64,000 bases of DNA from contig NW_026947507.1 of assembly GCF_034190915.1 (NCBI RefSeq), forward strand, positions 30,928,001 to 30,992,000, given 5' to 3'. This DNA comes from Cavia porcellus (Eukaryota; Chordata; Mammalia; Rodentia; Caviidae). Positions 1 through 12,623 of the stretch are shown piece after piece (within the stretch, counting starts at the first letter, position 1; every line of letters begins with the position of its first letter). Under the pieces are notes generated by a model. It had not been told where the DNA came from. It worked only from the letters and a program-made list of their open reading frames with translations, and ran no database searches. The position numbers and the translations under genes were made by a program.

Positions 1-1865
1 GTTTTAGTTTTGGTCCACGTATCCTCAGTAGCAACAATTCTGTTCACATGCATGGGTAAACCTCTTCACACCTCACTCTCTTACTTCACTGCAGGCTTAT
101 ATTTATGTTCCTCATTATTTGCACCTAGGTGGCAAATCTATTTAATGGGAAAGAGCTTAGGAAAAGCATTCATTTAAAAGTGCAGAGGCAGAGCAATGGC
201 CATTGAGAGATAGCTTGAAAAACAACACTACAGATATGTCAAGGACAAGTGCAAATACAGTTGATTATTGTCGGAAACAATAAACCCTTTTATGCTTTTT
301 TGGTCTTTTTGCCTCTGGTGTAATCAATTTTCCTCATTTCATCTAATATCTCTGTTGTAGTGTGACTTATTTTTCAACAAACCACACAGCAAGGAAGTGA
401 CCATTTTGTCAGCTTATTTATTTGTTGCTCTGTTCTAATTATGTGACTTGACTCCATCCAAGACTGAAGAGGCTCTGCCAGAGATGAGTCCTAGTGGGAA
501 TGACTCCTACATAATCTGGTTTGTTCCCCCAGCATGGTCTAAATAAACAAAACCAGTGGAGAGGTGGAAAGAGCTTTATGTCCAGCTCCTGGTGCCAAGA
601 GAGAGGGGAATGTACCTGACATCCTTGATCTCTGCATGAGCTAAACCAGGTAATTCCTATTTGGGTCAAAGCTTCTTTTGTTCGGTTTAATGTGTAAGCT
701 TCCTTCCTGACCCAAACTGTGGGAATTCTTGGGTCTCACATGTTATCCAGAAGCTCATTTGCCCAGAATCTCTTTCCAAAATCAAGAATAAATAAATCAG
801 TTATTTGTATAATGCACTTGTACAATGTAAACAACCTTGCGCATTAGTATATTTTTTATCACTCTAAAGTAAGTTTATAACATTTAAGGATCATAGTGTC
901 AGCTCTGGAAACCTCATGGTCTCACAAGTGAATGGGTGAGTTTGTTCCTTTATTAAAACCTTGTTCCCTATTCACAGTCCCCTCATTTGGTGTCTGTAAT
1001 TTTTGGCTTTTTGGTTTTTCAACTCATTCTGCTCATCATTGCCTTATTAAAGCTTGATTTCTTTCCTTGCTTGCTCAGATTCTCAGGGTAGCTCCAAATT
1101 GCTACTGAATGCTCTATCTAGTGTGGATGCTTCTCATTTGTTCTTATCTTCTGCTCTTCCTCCATATCACCCAGCCACTTCACCCGGCTCTACTTAGGTT
1201 ATATTCTGTATCTTTACTCTTGCTGTTTGGCTTAGAGCAGCTCTCTCTCATCTACACATAACTTTATCCTCTACAGAGTGTTAAGCACAATTCCTATCCT
1301 GTCCATGTGTTGTCTTTCCTGAGAATCAAGCTCTCCTTCATCAGACTTTTATTTTCCTTTAACATACCATCTCAACTGAAATAACTGTGATTAATCATAT
1401 CCTACTTTATTCTTTAACTTGTTCTGTTTCCTTAATTTAACTGTAGATTTTATAGCATTACTGTTACATTTTCGATCCAAAAGTGTTAAAATACTAAATA
1501 TGTAGTAAATTCTAAGAATTTTGTTCCTACTGAAAATGATAGAGCTGTCTGTACTGAGTTAAGACATCTAATTTACGTATGAGAATCCTTATTTTCTTTT
1601 TGATTCACCTGGATAACTCAAGATAATGTCACTCCCTCAAGATCAGAACTTAATCATATTTTCAAGATCATTTTGTCCATGGGAGTTGAATATCACAGGT
1701 TTCAGGAAGAGATATGGTCAATCCTAGGGGAAGAATATTGTGACTAAAATAGCTACTACTATAAGTGTATTAGGACCGTAGCCCATACTGTTCCTGCTCT
1801 ACCTACATGGAAAAGAGTGACAGAGAGAAATTAAAAATCCAGGAATTTTATATCACAGTAACTAA
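1..1865. other. Non-coding, unclassified AT-rich sequence
   Basis: I see no supported gene or recognisable repeat here. Open frames are short, start at random ATGs and lack coding character. A pyrimidine-rich part around 955-1330 vaguely resembles an old L2 or MIR remnant but not well enough to call. Confidence 0.5.
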
Positions 1866-2229
1866 ATGTTTTTTATTTTAGATTAAGTTTATTGGTACAA
1901 TTTAGATACGCATAAAGATCATATTTACCATAAGGGATTTGTCCCTGTATATGATGTATTTTCATTCCTTTTTTTTCTAATCCACTCCCCTCCCTTCAAG
2001 CCCTCTTCCCCTCTCTATTTACCAACATGAAAGATTATATTTAATCTTTTTTGATCATTTTTCTCTTTTCTCTTTCTTCTTTTCCCCCTTTTCCAACTCT
2101 AGTTTCTCTTTCCTTTTAAACAATTTCTTCATATTTCACAATACCTATTATACATTTTGGTCCTTATTTACTCCTTTAGTTTCTCACACCAAGGAGATGA
2201 CTCAGTGTTTACACATGTGTGTCCGAGTT

Positions 2230-5200
2230 ACTTCACTTAAGAATGTGGTCTCAAAGTGTATCCGTCTACCTAGAAATGTCTCAAGTGTTTTTTATGGATG
2301 AATAGTATTCCATTGTATTAAAAAAAAACACATTTTAAAAATCCATTCCTTAGTTGATGGATTTACAAACTGTGCTGCTATAAACATGGGTGTGCACAAA
2401 TCATTGTGATATGATGTTTTTAGTTCTTTCAGGAAGGTACATAGAAAGGGAATAGCTGTGTTAGATGGGACCTCTAATCCTAGTTTTACAAGGAATCTCC
2501 ACACTGATTTCCACAGTGCTTTCACCAGTCTACATTCTCACCAACAGTGTGTTTTCCCCATAGCCCCTACAGCGTTTGTTATTGGTTGATTTCCTGATAG
2601 TAGCCATTCCTTCTGGAGTGAGGTAGAATCTAAGTATTATTTTAAATTGCATCTCATGAATGACCAATGATGTGGAACATTTTTTCATGTATTTATTTGC
2701 CATTTGTATTTTTTCCTCTGAGAAATATGTATTCATATCAGATATTTAAATCTTTGATCCATTTCAGTTTTAGTTTAGTGCATAGTGATAGACATGTGTC
2801 TAGTTTTAATCGTCAGCTTGTGGAAAGCCAGTTTTTCCAGCACCATTTTTTAAACAGGCTGTTTCTTTCAGTGCACCTATTTGGCCCCACTCAGTCAAAG
2901 AAAGGTGACTGAGTGTGTTTGGAGCTTTTTCTGCATCTTATAATATGTTGCATTAATACTCAGGTCTTCTTTTCTGCCAGTACCATGCTGTATTCATCAC
3001 AGGAGATTTGTAGTACAATTTAAAGTCAGGAATTATGATGCTCCCTGTCTTTGTTACCCAGAATTGCTTCTGTTATTCTAGGTCTTTTGTTCCAAATGAA
3101 TTTTGAGGATATTTTCTCTAGTCCTGTGAGATATGCTAATGATATTTTGATTAGGATTGCATTAAATCTTTCCCAACAATTTTGGAAATATAGCCATTTT
3201 CAGTATGTTGTTTCTTCTTATGCATGAGCAAGGGGCATCTTTCCTTTTTCTGATATTCTCTTCAGTCTCCTTTTTCAGAACACTGTACTTTTCAGTGCAT
3301 AGATATTTTATTGCCTTTGTTAGATTGATTGCTAAATATTGTAGTTTTCGGATGCTCTTGTGAAAAGTTTGGTTTCACTAATTCCTCTCTCTGAGTCTGT
3401 TGTTTGTGTACAGAAATGCTATTTTATTTTGAATATTTACTTTGTTTCAGCTATGTACTGAATTTGGTTAGTAAATCTATAAGCCTTTTGCTGCAGATGT
3501 TGGGGTCTTCAGTTAGAACAGTTTGTAATTTACAAATAATGATACCTTAAATTTTTCCTTTCCTATTCTTATCTCTCCCTCTTTTTGGGGTCTGATTGCT
3601 CTGGCTAATGTTTCCAGAACTATATCAAATATGAGTGATGATAGTGGACATCGTTGTCTTGTTCCTGATTTTAGGTTGAAAGCTTTCAGTTTTTGCCCAT
3701 TTAGTATGATGTGGTTTATCATAGATAACTTTTATCAGGTTGAGGTAAAATCCATCTCTTCCAGTTTTCTATAGGGTTTTTTTTTTTAACGAATGGGTAT
3801 TGAAATTTGTCAAATACTTTTCCTGCATCTATTGAGATCATTCGATGATTTTTGTGTATTGATATGGCATATTACATTTATTGATTTGTATGTGTTAAGC
3901 CATTCCTGCATCCCTGAGATAAATCTTGTTTCATCATAGTGTATAATCTTGATGGTTTGCTGCGTTCTGTTTGCCAGTATCTTATTGAAGACCTTTATCT
4001 CTATGTTCATTAGGGAGGTTTGTCTATAGTTTTCTTTTTTGTTGGGTCCTTGTCTGCTTTTGATATCAGGATAATAGTTGCTTCTAGGAATGATTTTGGG
4101 AGTATTGCTTTCTTTTCAATTTCACTAAAAAGTTTCAGCATTAGTGCCGTTAGATCTTCTCTAAATATCTTGTACAATTTTACAGTGATTCCATCAGAAC
4201 CTTCACTTTTCTTTGATGGTAAGTTTTTAATTATATTTTCCATTTCACTGACTGATACTGATTTACTTAGAACTTTTATATCTTCTTGATTCAGTTTTAG
4301 CAATTCATGTGTGTCTGGGAATTTGTCCATTTTCTGTGTTCCCCATCTTATTAGAGTAAAAATTCTCAAGTAGGTATTGATGATCTTCTAGAGTTCTGTT
4401 AAATCAGTTGTGATTTCACCTTTTTCATCCCTAATGCATGAATTTGAAACTTATTCCCTTTTTGATAAGACTGGATAAGAATTTATCAATTTTATTTAAA
4501 TTTGCAAAGAACCAACTCTTCCAATATATTGAGTCTTTGTATTGTTTACTTATACACATTTGTGTTAATTTTTGGCCTTATTATCATAATTTCCTCTCTT
4601 GTATGAGTTTTGGATTAGCTTTGTTCCTCTTTCTAGAAATTTGAGGTTCAACATTATTTCATTTATTTGCATTTTTCTTTATTCCTACTGTGAGAATTCG
4701 CTGTTATAGATTTCCCTCTTAAGATTGCTTTAGTTGCATCTCATAATTTCCATTATGTTGTCAATATTATCACTTAATTGTAGATATTGTTTAATTTCTT
4801 TTGGCTGTTCAGGAGAATGTTATTTAATTTCTATGAGTTTACACAGCATTTATGGTTTCTCTTGCTGTTGATTTCCATTTTCATTTCAGTATGGTTAGGT
4901 GATATATGTGGGATAATTTCAATTTTTCTGCATTTAGTTAAGTATGTTTTATGGGCAAGTATGTGGTACATTTTGGAGAACATTCCACATATAGCTGAGA
5001 AGGATATGTATTCAGATGTTGTGGGGTGGAACACTATAGATATCTGTGTTTGTTCACAGATATGGCTTATTTCTGATAGTGATTTGCTTTTTGTCTAGTT
5101 GATATATCCATTTGTGACAGTGAGGGTGTTAAAGTCACCCATTACAATTGTGTTAGTGCTTATTTGATTTTTTATTTCCATTAATATGTATTTTATGTAC

Positions 5201-5610
5201 ATGAGTGCCCTGGTGTTTGGTGCATATATATTTATAATTGTTGTATCTTCTCCTTGGAGGTTTCCCTTAACAAGTATGTCACTTTTGACTTCATTTTCTC
5301 TTTTGATAAGTCTTGGTTTGAAGTTCACATTGCCTGAAAATAAAGTCAACTACCCCTGTATTTTTCTGGGCTTCTGTGGCATGCAGTGCAATACCATTTT
5401 CCATCATTTGACTTCCTGTCTATGAATTTCTTTTTGGGTTAAAGGTGTTTATTGTATGCAGCATATTGTTGGATCTTGTTTTTTTAATCTATTCCACCAG
5501 TCTGTTTCTTTTTGTTAGTTAATTGAATTTGCTTTGCTGATTCTGATATGCATTGGCTTGTCCTTTTCATATTATTTTCCTAATGTTGGTTCCTTCTGTT
5601 TAATTGCTTG
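2230..5610 (-). pseudogene. L1 ORF2 (endonuclease/reverse transcriptase) remnant
   Basis: L1 ORF2 encodes an apurinic-type endonuclease and a reverse transcriptase for target-primed reverse transcription. Pieces visible on the minus strand: endonuclease at 5095-5349 with INIYAPN and GDFNT motifs; fingers/palm at 4010-4369 ([25 protein letters not shown]); 3810-4010 ([15 protein letters not shown]); the palm at 3513-3722 ([12 protein letters not shown]); and C-terminal parts at 2530-2736 (MANKYMKKCSTSL) and 2292-2525 (TKEWIFKM). The conserved catalytic FADD is FVNY in the 3513-3722 frame, so both aspartates are gone. The frame changes near 4010 although the aligned protein runs on there. The intact family protein is about 1,280 residues; here it is split over at least six frames. 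No function is expected. Confidence 0.9.
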
Positions 5611-5627
5611 CCTGGTCTGGTTTCTTT

Positions 5628-5721
5628 TTCTTTTTTTTTTTTTTACCAGTACCGGGGATTGAACTCATGACTACCTGCTTGCAAGGCAGGCACTTATGCC
5701 GCTGAGCTAAATCCCCAGCCC
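5628..5721 (-). mobile_element. ID-type tRNA-derived SINE with 17-bp target duplication
   Basis: On the minus strand: a CTGGGGATTTAGCTCAG-type head with pol III A box, a B-box-like GAGTTCAATCC, then GGTACTGG and an A-rich tail (T-run at the left on plus). It is flanked by perfect 17-bp direct repeats (CCTGGTCTGGTTTCTTT) at 5611-5627 and 5722-5738, the signature of L1-mediated insertion. It sits inside the older L1, so it is younger than that element. Confidence 0.92.
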
Positions 5722-5739
5722 CCTGGTCTGGTTTCTTTC

Positions 5740-6750
5740 CTTCAACTGTTGTTCTTGTAATTTTGTCCTTTGTTTTCTCTTTCTAAAATATCCTTCAGAG
5801 CATTTTGGAGAACTAGTATAGTGGTCAGGAATTTCTTTAGTTGTCTGTTCTAATGACAATATCTTATTTATCAATTGTTTTTGATAGGTGATTATGCAGA
5901 GTGCATCAATCTGGGTTGGAGGTTGTTTTCTTCTATGGCTTGAAACAACCTCACTCCAAGCTCTCCTTGATTTGATAGTATGTGTTTAGAAGTTTGCTGT
6001 GATTTTGATGGGCTTTCTTTTATAGACAACTTGTCTATAAAAGTGGTTTTTCCAATGACTTTTAATGTCTGTTCTCATGTTAAATTTCTGGAATCTTTGT
6101 TATATGCCTTGGTGGAGCTTTATTTTGGACGTGGCTGTTTGATGATCTGTATACTTCACTTATTTGTATGTCAAATTCTTTATGCTTGAGAAGTTTTGTG
6201 CCATTATTTCAGAAGAGATATTTTAATGGAATTTGTGCTATCTCAAGCCTTCTCATTGAGTCCATTGAACCTTATGTTCTTCTTTGCTCCTCAGCTTGTA
6301 GCTGTTGGGCTGATTTTTCCATGGTTTTTGGTTATTTTAACATATCTTTCTTTACATGATTGATAGCCACAATACTGTCCTCTACATTTGATATTCTATC
6401 CTTCCCTTCATTTTATCTGTTGTGTATACCCTCAGTGGAGATTTTAATCTCCTAAATTTATGTTTGGATTTGTTTCATGGATTTCATGTCTTTCCTATGT
6501 TGAACATTAATTTCCTGAGCCCCTTCTTTTTAAATTTATATATGTTCCAATGTCTTTCAGTTTGATTGTCATTTCTATTTTGTTTTTACCAGAGACATCG
6601 TTTTTTTTTTTTTTCTCTACAGTCTCATCCATTGTTTTCATTGTTGTTATTTTGAGTTTTTGGTTTGCTTTTTTTGTTATTGTTGTTATTTTTTGCTTCT
6701 GATGCTATCATTCAGAAAGTTTCAATGGGTGGATTCCAATTTCTTTTTCT
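5740..6750 (-). pseudogene. L1 ORF1 remnant
   Basis: Antisense L1 ORF1 C-terminal sequence is recognisable around 5940-6060 (a conserved block including GATGGGCTTTC near 6008), at the expected distance from the endonuclease motifs once the SINE is subtracted. The rest toward 6750 fits the RRM and coiled-coil part but is too mutated to read. ORF1 protein is the L1 RNA-binding chaperone; this copy is not translatable as one frame. Confidence 0.65.
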
Positions 6751-7030
6751 CATTGTGCTCTGGACTTGTCCTGGGTGGGTTGAAGGTCTGGAGTTGCATT
6801 TTGCTTCTGTGTCTTGTAATTTTCTAATATTTTATTGTATTGTATTTTTTCTTCATTGATGCTTGTAATTTTCTTATGTAAATAGCCTTATTATCATCAG
6901 CATTAAAGTTTCCCTAGGAAACATCTATCCCTCAGGATTCCTCAGGTGGTTTTTGGTCTTTGTGTCGATTCCAAGAATCTCGCTTCCCAATTCATAAAGG
7001 GAGAGAAGTTGCTATCTATTTGGCAGCACC

Positions 7031-8520
7031 TTGTCTTTTTTTATTGAACTATGTTAATGATGATTATAACCACAAACAATCACAATGTTGTCATACAAGG
7101 GAAAAAATAACAGGTATGACATCCTGGGTAAAGTAAAGCAGTTAGCGATAACAGTAGCACCAAGCACAGCCTAGCTGCTGACAAAATGTGGTAACTATTG
7201 ACCTGATACTTTTAACCATAAAAACAAATACTATGGTTACATATCAAGATCCAACATATACCAGGAACTTGTATGCAATAATGTTCCCCTTAGTAGAGTG
7301 CTTTAACCTACGCGTGTGGAGGGTAGGTGTTTAAAAGATATAAGGGACAAGATAGAGGGTTGAATGAGGACAGATATAGCAAAGCAAAGCTGGGAAGCAA
7401 GGGATGATCACCCAAGTTTTGAGAAGGTGGAGAACAAAGGAAAGAAAGAATTGTAGAGAAAGCAAAAGAATATTGGCATGAATTAGAAATAGAGGAGACA
7501 ATTAAAATATTAAATTGAGTGATAGTTGATGAAAGAGAAGACAAACAGGAACAAAAAGGAAGCTTAGAAACTTAAAATAGTAGAAAGAGAAAAAGAAAAT
7601 AAGAAAAATAAAGAGGAAAAAAAACCAACCAGAAAGAAAAACAAAAAGGAAAGGAACACAGTATGATTCCTTTGGTATCCACAGTTCTATCATACTGTCC
7701 AAGTCAGATCCCAGAAATGCACTGTGTAATCCCACCAATCTTGCAATAGGAGTTGTGCTGGGTGAGGACTGATCTTGCCCTCTGGATGTGGGGGCTGGGA
7801 CCAGTCTTCAGCTGACAGCATTCTGGGTGTTTACCTCTCCTTACTGTGTTTGTTTCTTTGCTATTCTCTCAGTTGCTGTAGTGCCCTTGTGTAGGGAATG
7901 CCAGGGGTTGATCCCAGACCTGTGTACAGTTGGATCCTTTTCGACCTTACACAGCTTTCTCTGTCCCACACCATTCATTCCTCTTACACAATGGTTGTTG
8001 AGCAGGAGGAAAATCCTTCTCCCACTGCTGGCCAACACTACTTCCTGCTTATGCTGCTGAGCCAAAACTACTCCATGGATCTCAGACCAGGGGATGCTTC
8101 CAGTCCTTTGCATTTAGAAATAAGACTGGCTTTTGGACACTACAGCAGGCCTTAGGTGGTCCCAGCTCCCACCTTTCAGAATGTTTTCCCCTAGTCTGCT
8201 TCATACCTTCAAGCATTCTCCTATGATTTTATGGATCCTTCCTCATTCCACTCTGGACTGTTGGCAGTGAAGTGACCCAGGACTATTCTGCTGCTAGAGT
8301 TCATCCAGCTCTTTGAAATAAAATGGTACGTTCCTCTCACTTCTATGCTACATATTTATATACCAGAACACAGTACATGCTCACCCTTCTCACAGCTTGC
8401 TACTTGTATTCTTAGTGCTGCTTTGGACTTTTCCATGACATCTTATTCCTTCCCTGCCTGCTGGTATGCACCATGCTGGGCTGCTGGATCCCGCCTGTGA
8501 CATTGGACCACTCTAAATTA
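7031..8520 (-). mobile_element. Probable L1 5' UTR region of the 1.9-7 kb element
   Basis: The sequence continues directly from the ORF1 remnant. It holds a purine-rich block (7400-7660) and then a more GC-balanced block (7740-8500), as in old L1 5' untranslated regions. The assignment rests mainly on position. A second inserted element starting at the T-run near 7037 is possible. Confidence 0.4.
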
Positions 8521-9169
8521 TAAAGCAGGAAAAAACTTTTCCAAGTGACTTGAGGTTAAAAATTTCTACAACATACAATGTTATAATGTATTGCCTCTCA
8601 TTTCTTTGTGTGCTGAGTCAAAAAATACAAATAATTATTCATTATTCACTGGTTATGCTATTTTCATTCATATTCCATAAGCTTGTGCAAAAGGAAAAAA
8701 TTGCTTACATTTAACAAATTCTGTAAACAGTTACTTTGCATTTAAATATAGACCTGTATTTTTCTGTATAGAATCTATTAGCATTTTCTAATGGTTTTCG
8801 AAGTAACATTTCAACAAAATGTTGCAGTGGTATTTAAGGAACATTTTAAAATAAATAATCCAATTTTACTCCATCAAAATAAATCATGGACAGTTGATTC
8901 ATTTTTAATTGCTGAAAAGGACTACTGAAATGCTTCTGTATCATGAAAAGGATAACTACAATCATGTGAGGATAACTGAATTAATCAACATTGATTTTTC
9001 ACTTGTCCTTAGCATAATCTGCAGCCTTTTGGGAACACAAAATAAATGGAAGCATGATCAATGTATTTGGAGAGATTTGGTATATAGACTAAATTTCATT
9101 AAAATTTAGAAGATGAACATGACTTTGTTACAGTGGATGAGTCAGGAAATTCCCCTAGAGAATATTATC
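8521..9169. other. Non-coding, unclassified
   Basis: AT-rich sequence with no supported gene and no repeat I can name. Confidence 0.5.
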
Positions 9170-9420
9170 TTTTTTTAAAAAATGAATTTTACTGTTTATT
9201 CAAAGTATACAGCATAATAGTGTACAGGATACATACAAATAGTACAGGGTACACACAAATAGTAAAATGGTCACAACAGTGGAGAAGTACAGCATATCTG
9301 CTATTTCACGCAGTTGCTATTTTGTGACAAAAATAGCTAATGTCCACTTATTTAACAAAAATCTCTAATAAAATTTCATTCACATTAGTCTTCAATTGGA
9401 CATTTGAATTCTGAAGTTAT
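9170..9420 (-). mobile_element. Probable 3' UTR fragment of an old L1
   Basis: The plus strand starts with an A/T-rich end, then shows antisense-type old L1 3' UTR sequence (TTTATTCAAAGTATACAGCA, then short GTACAGGRTACAYACAAATAGT repeats, then AATAGCTAATGTCCACTTA). It is diverged; the family call is by resemblance. Confidence 0.5.
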
Positions 9421-9439
9421 TTTTCCCAAGCATCTTATT

Positions 9440-10020
9440 GTAGTCAAGGTTTACAAGGGAAAGGATTTAATAAAGGACACATAATTTATAGAATTATTGT
9501 ATAACATTCACCCAAACAGTCAAGAACAAAAGACTGCAGCAGACTATAGACCCAAAATATCCAGCCAAGGATCCTACAACAATGTCCTGCACAAGTCCAT
9601 TGAGAGGCCTAGAGCATACAATAATGTCTCATGCAAGTCTGAATCAAGGATGTACATTGCAAAGGCCTAAAGATGGTTGGTGGAAGATAGAAAGCTTGCA
9701 CTAGCAGGATGAAGGGTCCATGCCAGCAGACTGAGGGATCTGCATTGGAGCCAGGAAGTGAAGTGGCAGAGTTCCCCCCAAAAAAACCACATAAATTCTC
9801 AGCGACAGCAAGGATCAAATTCCTCCAATGACAACAACTGAGTTCAGAAAAACCAACATAACAAGCTTCTCCTGGAGAACCAACAGCACACCATCTTTCC
9901 CTCCAGTTCTCTTTCCATGCTGTTTGTTGGCAACAGTCCTCAGGTGGGCCTTCCACACCCAGCACCACACTGACTCAGTTCCACTGGGTGTTGCAGTGGA
10001 CCATTAGCTATTCATCTACC
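9440..10020 (-). mobile_element. LTR-like retroelement fragment, class unresolved
   Basis: In minus orientation this GC-richer block runs into a T-rich segment containing TTTATTAAATCC near 9465, similar to the U3/R part of an endogenous retrovirus-type LTR. It includes a 119-codon open frame (9609-9968) with no recognisable domain, which I regard as chance. No flanking duplication was found. Confidence 0.35.
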
Positions 10021-10363
10021 ACGTGTCTGCTTTTTGGGGTCCTTTGACCTACATCTCATTTCTTCTTCTGCCATAACAACCAACAAACAAACAAACTGTT
10101 TTGTTCTATGTCTGTATATTTGAGAAATTTCTAAATTTTTCATTATTTTAAATTATTTTTATTAAAAATTTTTTTGTGTTAATTTTTGATTGAACCATAA
10201 GTGAAGTGAAGTGAAACAAGCACTAAGGACCAAAACGTGAAAGTTGATAAACAAGAAAAATATGAAGAGAAAGCCAAGAGAGGAGGTGATGTTTTAGGGT
10301 GAGTTGGGATAGACACAGCATCATGGGGGAAAGCCTCAGTGAGGACCAGCAAAAGTTCTTGGG

Positions 10364-10451
10364 ATTGGGCTGGGGATTTAGCTCAGTGGCACAGGTGCCT
10401 GCTTAGTAAGCATGAGGCTGTGAGTTCGATCCCAGTACCAAAAAAAAAAAA
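10364..10451 (+). mobile_element. ID-type tRNA-derived SINE, well preserved
   Basis: It has a CTGGGGATTTAGCTCAGTGG head with a perfect pol III A box (TAGCTCAGTGG), a B box (GAGTTCGATCC), a CCAGTACC end and an A-run. The 13-bp direct repeats AAAAGTTCTTGGG at 10351-10363 and 10452-10464 are identical, with the left and right edges partly merged with the A-tail. A young, L1-mobilised insertion. Confidence 0.95.
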
Positions 10452-10464
10452 AAAAGTTCTTGGG

Positions 10465-12586
10465 CTTAATGACATGCAGGACATTCCAAAATCAATCAAT
10501 CTGATTAAATCCAGAGTGTAAGCTCTCCTCAGACACATGCACATGCTATAGAATATATTTTAGGGTGTAGAGGTGAAATGATAGTGATTTTATTTTTCCA
10601 TTGATATATCAAGTATCTACAATGTCTCAGATATTTATTTATTGAATAGCTAGAATGGATAATATTAAATCAATTCCCACATAGTATTTTTTGCATAATT
10701 CAGCTTTAAGTTTTATATTTTAGTATAAATTATATAATGTCAGTTTGATACTCTCTGGAATGAAATATTACTTTTAATTTTCCCTGTGTGTAATAGAAGG
10801 AGGAGCTGAGTTTCCATTTTTGATAACACAGTTGTAAGAATCCAGGAGGCTGGGGTGTCAAGTCTCTCAGCATGAGAGAGGGGTCTGCGTTGAGCTGTCT
10901 CTCCAAGACTGGGCTTTCTTAGCCCTCCAAGGCAAATGGAAACCCTTTTGAGATGGAAATCCTGTTCCTTACACTAGCCAGTAGACTATTCTGACAATCT
11001 TCTGGACTATGCCTGTGAGTATATTCCTTTTTGCTTCACAATATTTTGTTCCCTGCATTATCAAGATAACTTAATAAAATGAATTGGGAGTACACAGAGA
11101 AAATGGAATTTGCAATTAAATTCACATGCAGAGTATTGAGTTGCTAATAATAAACTCGTTTATGAAGCTAATAAAATATGCAACGGAAAAAATCAGTAAT
11201 TGTTGAAACTGAGTTCAATAGGCTTTTCCCATTTCACTTAACTATCCAACAAACTCATTTTAAAATACTACTGGTGGTTTTTTTATACTGTTTGACAATT
11301 ATTCTACTTGTACCTATTCCCCTTAATCAGCTTAAACATGTGGTAAACTATGTGGCATTAATCTTCTGCTCATGATGAATTATGTCTGAATTTATAGGAT
11401 AGCAAGAATTTGGGGCTACCTCATTCTCTTCTAATTACAACTACTCTTCCATCCTTCAATTAGAAACCTAAAATATCTCCTAAGACTTCATGACGAAGAG
11501 CCCCAGAGGGCATAAAATTGTATCTGACTTACAATCCAGATTTCATAGAAAATTAGGAGAGAACTGATATCTCTATAAAGATATAGATGACAAGCTCAGT
11601 GTTATTTTCTTGAGGTCATTAGGAATAGCGATGAGTGTATAAGAGTTAGGGGCATCACATGTACCTGAGACTTGGTTTGTATGGATGTTGCTCATGTATG
11701 TAAGACAATATTAATTTTTATTTTACCGAGAGTGGAAGAGCTGTACCATTAAAAATTGATGGAAGGGTGAATCGGAATCCTGTGTTTGGAGTTTTTAGGT
11801 CCAAAGGATAATGACAGTTAAAGGTGATTTTATGAATTTTTACATCTGATGAATGAATCTAATTACGTCAGATTGATTCTCATCTTGTAAGATTTAAATC
11901 AGCCAAATTTTCATGGATATTTATGGACACAAGACAATCCTGGAAAAGTAGAAGTAACACTGAATTTGTAGGTAAGGTATGAATGTCCTCATTTAGTCTC
12001 TTCTTGTAATTAATGTAATGCAGTTTCTAACTGTACTATGAATTGAGTTTTCTGGAAGAGGTGTTAGGATTTAGGGTTGCAAGATGTTTCTTAGAGATCA
12101 GCCCTTGAAAAAGACAAGGCGAAGACATCAAATTGAGCAGAGGGAAAGCTGAGACTTAACGCAGATCCAACATAACAGCCATGCAGGCTGAAAGTTCATG
12201 GATGAATGTTGCACACCAACGTTGGCTGAACTGACTGGGCCTTTCCCCCCTTCACTAGCTTATTAACTGTCACCAGGCATAGACTTTCCCAGTAAAGGTG
12301 TGAAATCAGGGTAGGTGTCTCTTTAGCTTAAGCAAACCTGAAGAAAATGAAGTGAGACTGTCTACCAGCCACTATCTGAAACTAGTCCTACTTTCAAGGG
12401 TAACATATTTGCATGTCTACCACTGTCTGTGAGAAAGTGACATGTTGTCATGAAGGATTAGGGTTGGCATTTACAATGGTAACATGTGCATTACTAGATA
12501 ATATATAAAGTGTAACATTCTATACATCCTCTTTGTAGCCAATTTAAACACACATTAAATTCTTATTGCCATTGTAGACAATGGCA
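10465..12586. other. Non-coding, unclassified
   Basis: No gene supported. Short frames such as 11178-11375 show no family resemblance. The AT-rich text looks mostly single copy. Confidence 0.5.
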
Positions 12587-12623
12587 CATAAACCATGACA
12601 TATAGTGTCCAGGCTGATCTAAA
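12587..12623. repeat. 37-bp direct repeat, copy A
   Basis: It matches 13481-13517 at 34 of 37 positions by eye (core TCCAGGCTGATCTAAA). The copies are 894 bp apart and the second overlaps the right edge of an LTR. Confidence 0.75.

Larger units (their letters stand above)
1866..7030 (-). mobile_element. Long, decayed LINE-1 (L1) retrotransposon
   Basis: The minus strand carries L1 sequence in the expected order: 5' region (right), ORF1, ORF2, then a 3' UTR ending near 1866 at a weak T-rich stretch that would be the old poly(A) tail. The plus strand shows the antisense L1 ORF2 3' end around 2290-2720 and antisense endonuclease sequence at 5095-5350. An ID SINE at 5628-5721 interrupts it near the ORF1/ORF2 junction. 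Many stops and frame changes show that it is long dead. Probable 5' UTR continues to about 8520 (separate entry). Family-level identity is firm; the subfamily is not resolved. Confidence 0.9.

Noticed and set aside
4787..5098. 103-codon plus-strand frame in the L1 region
   Set aside because: It is the antisense of L1 ORF2, so a shadow of the minus-strand element.
9609..9968. 119-codon minus-strand frame
   Set aside because: It lies in an LTR-like block, has no recognisable domain, and the length is possible by chance in GC-richer sequence.
10364..10451. tRNA-like sequence with A and B boxes
   Set aside because: It is not a tRNA gene: it is followed by a CCAGTACC end and A-tail and flanked by target duplications, so it is a SINE.
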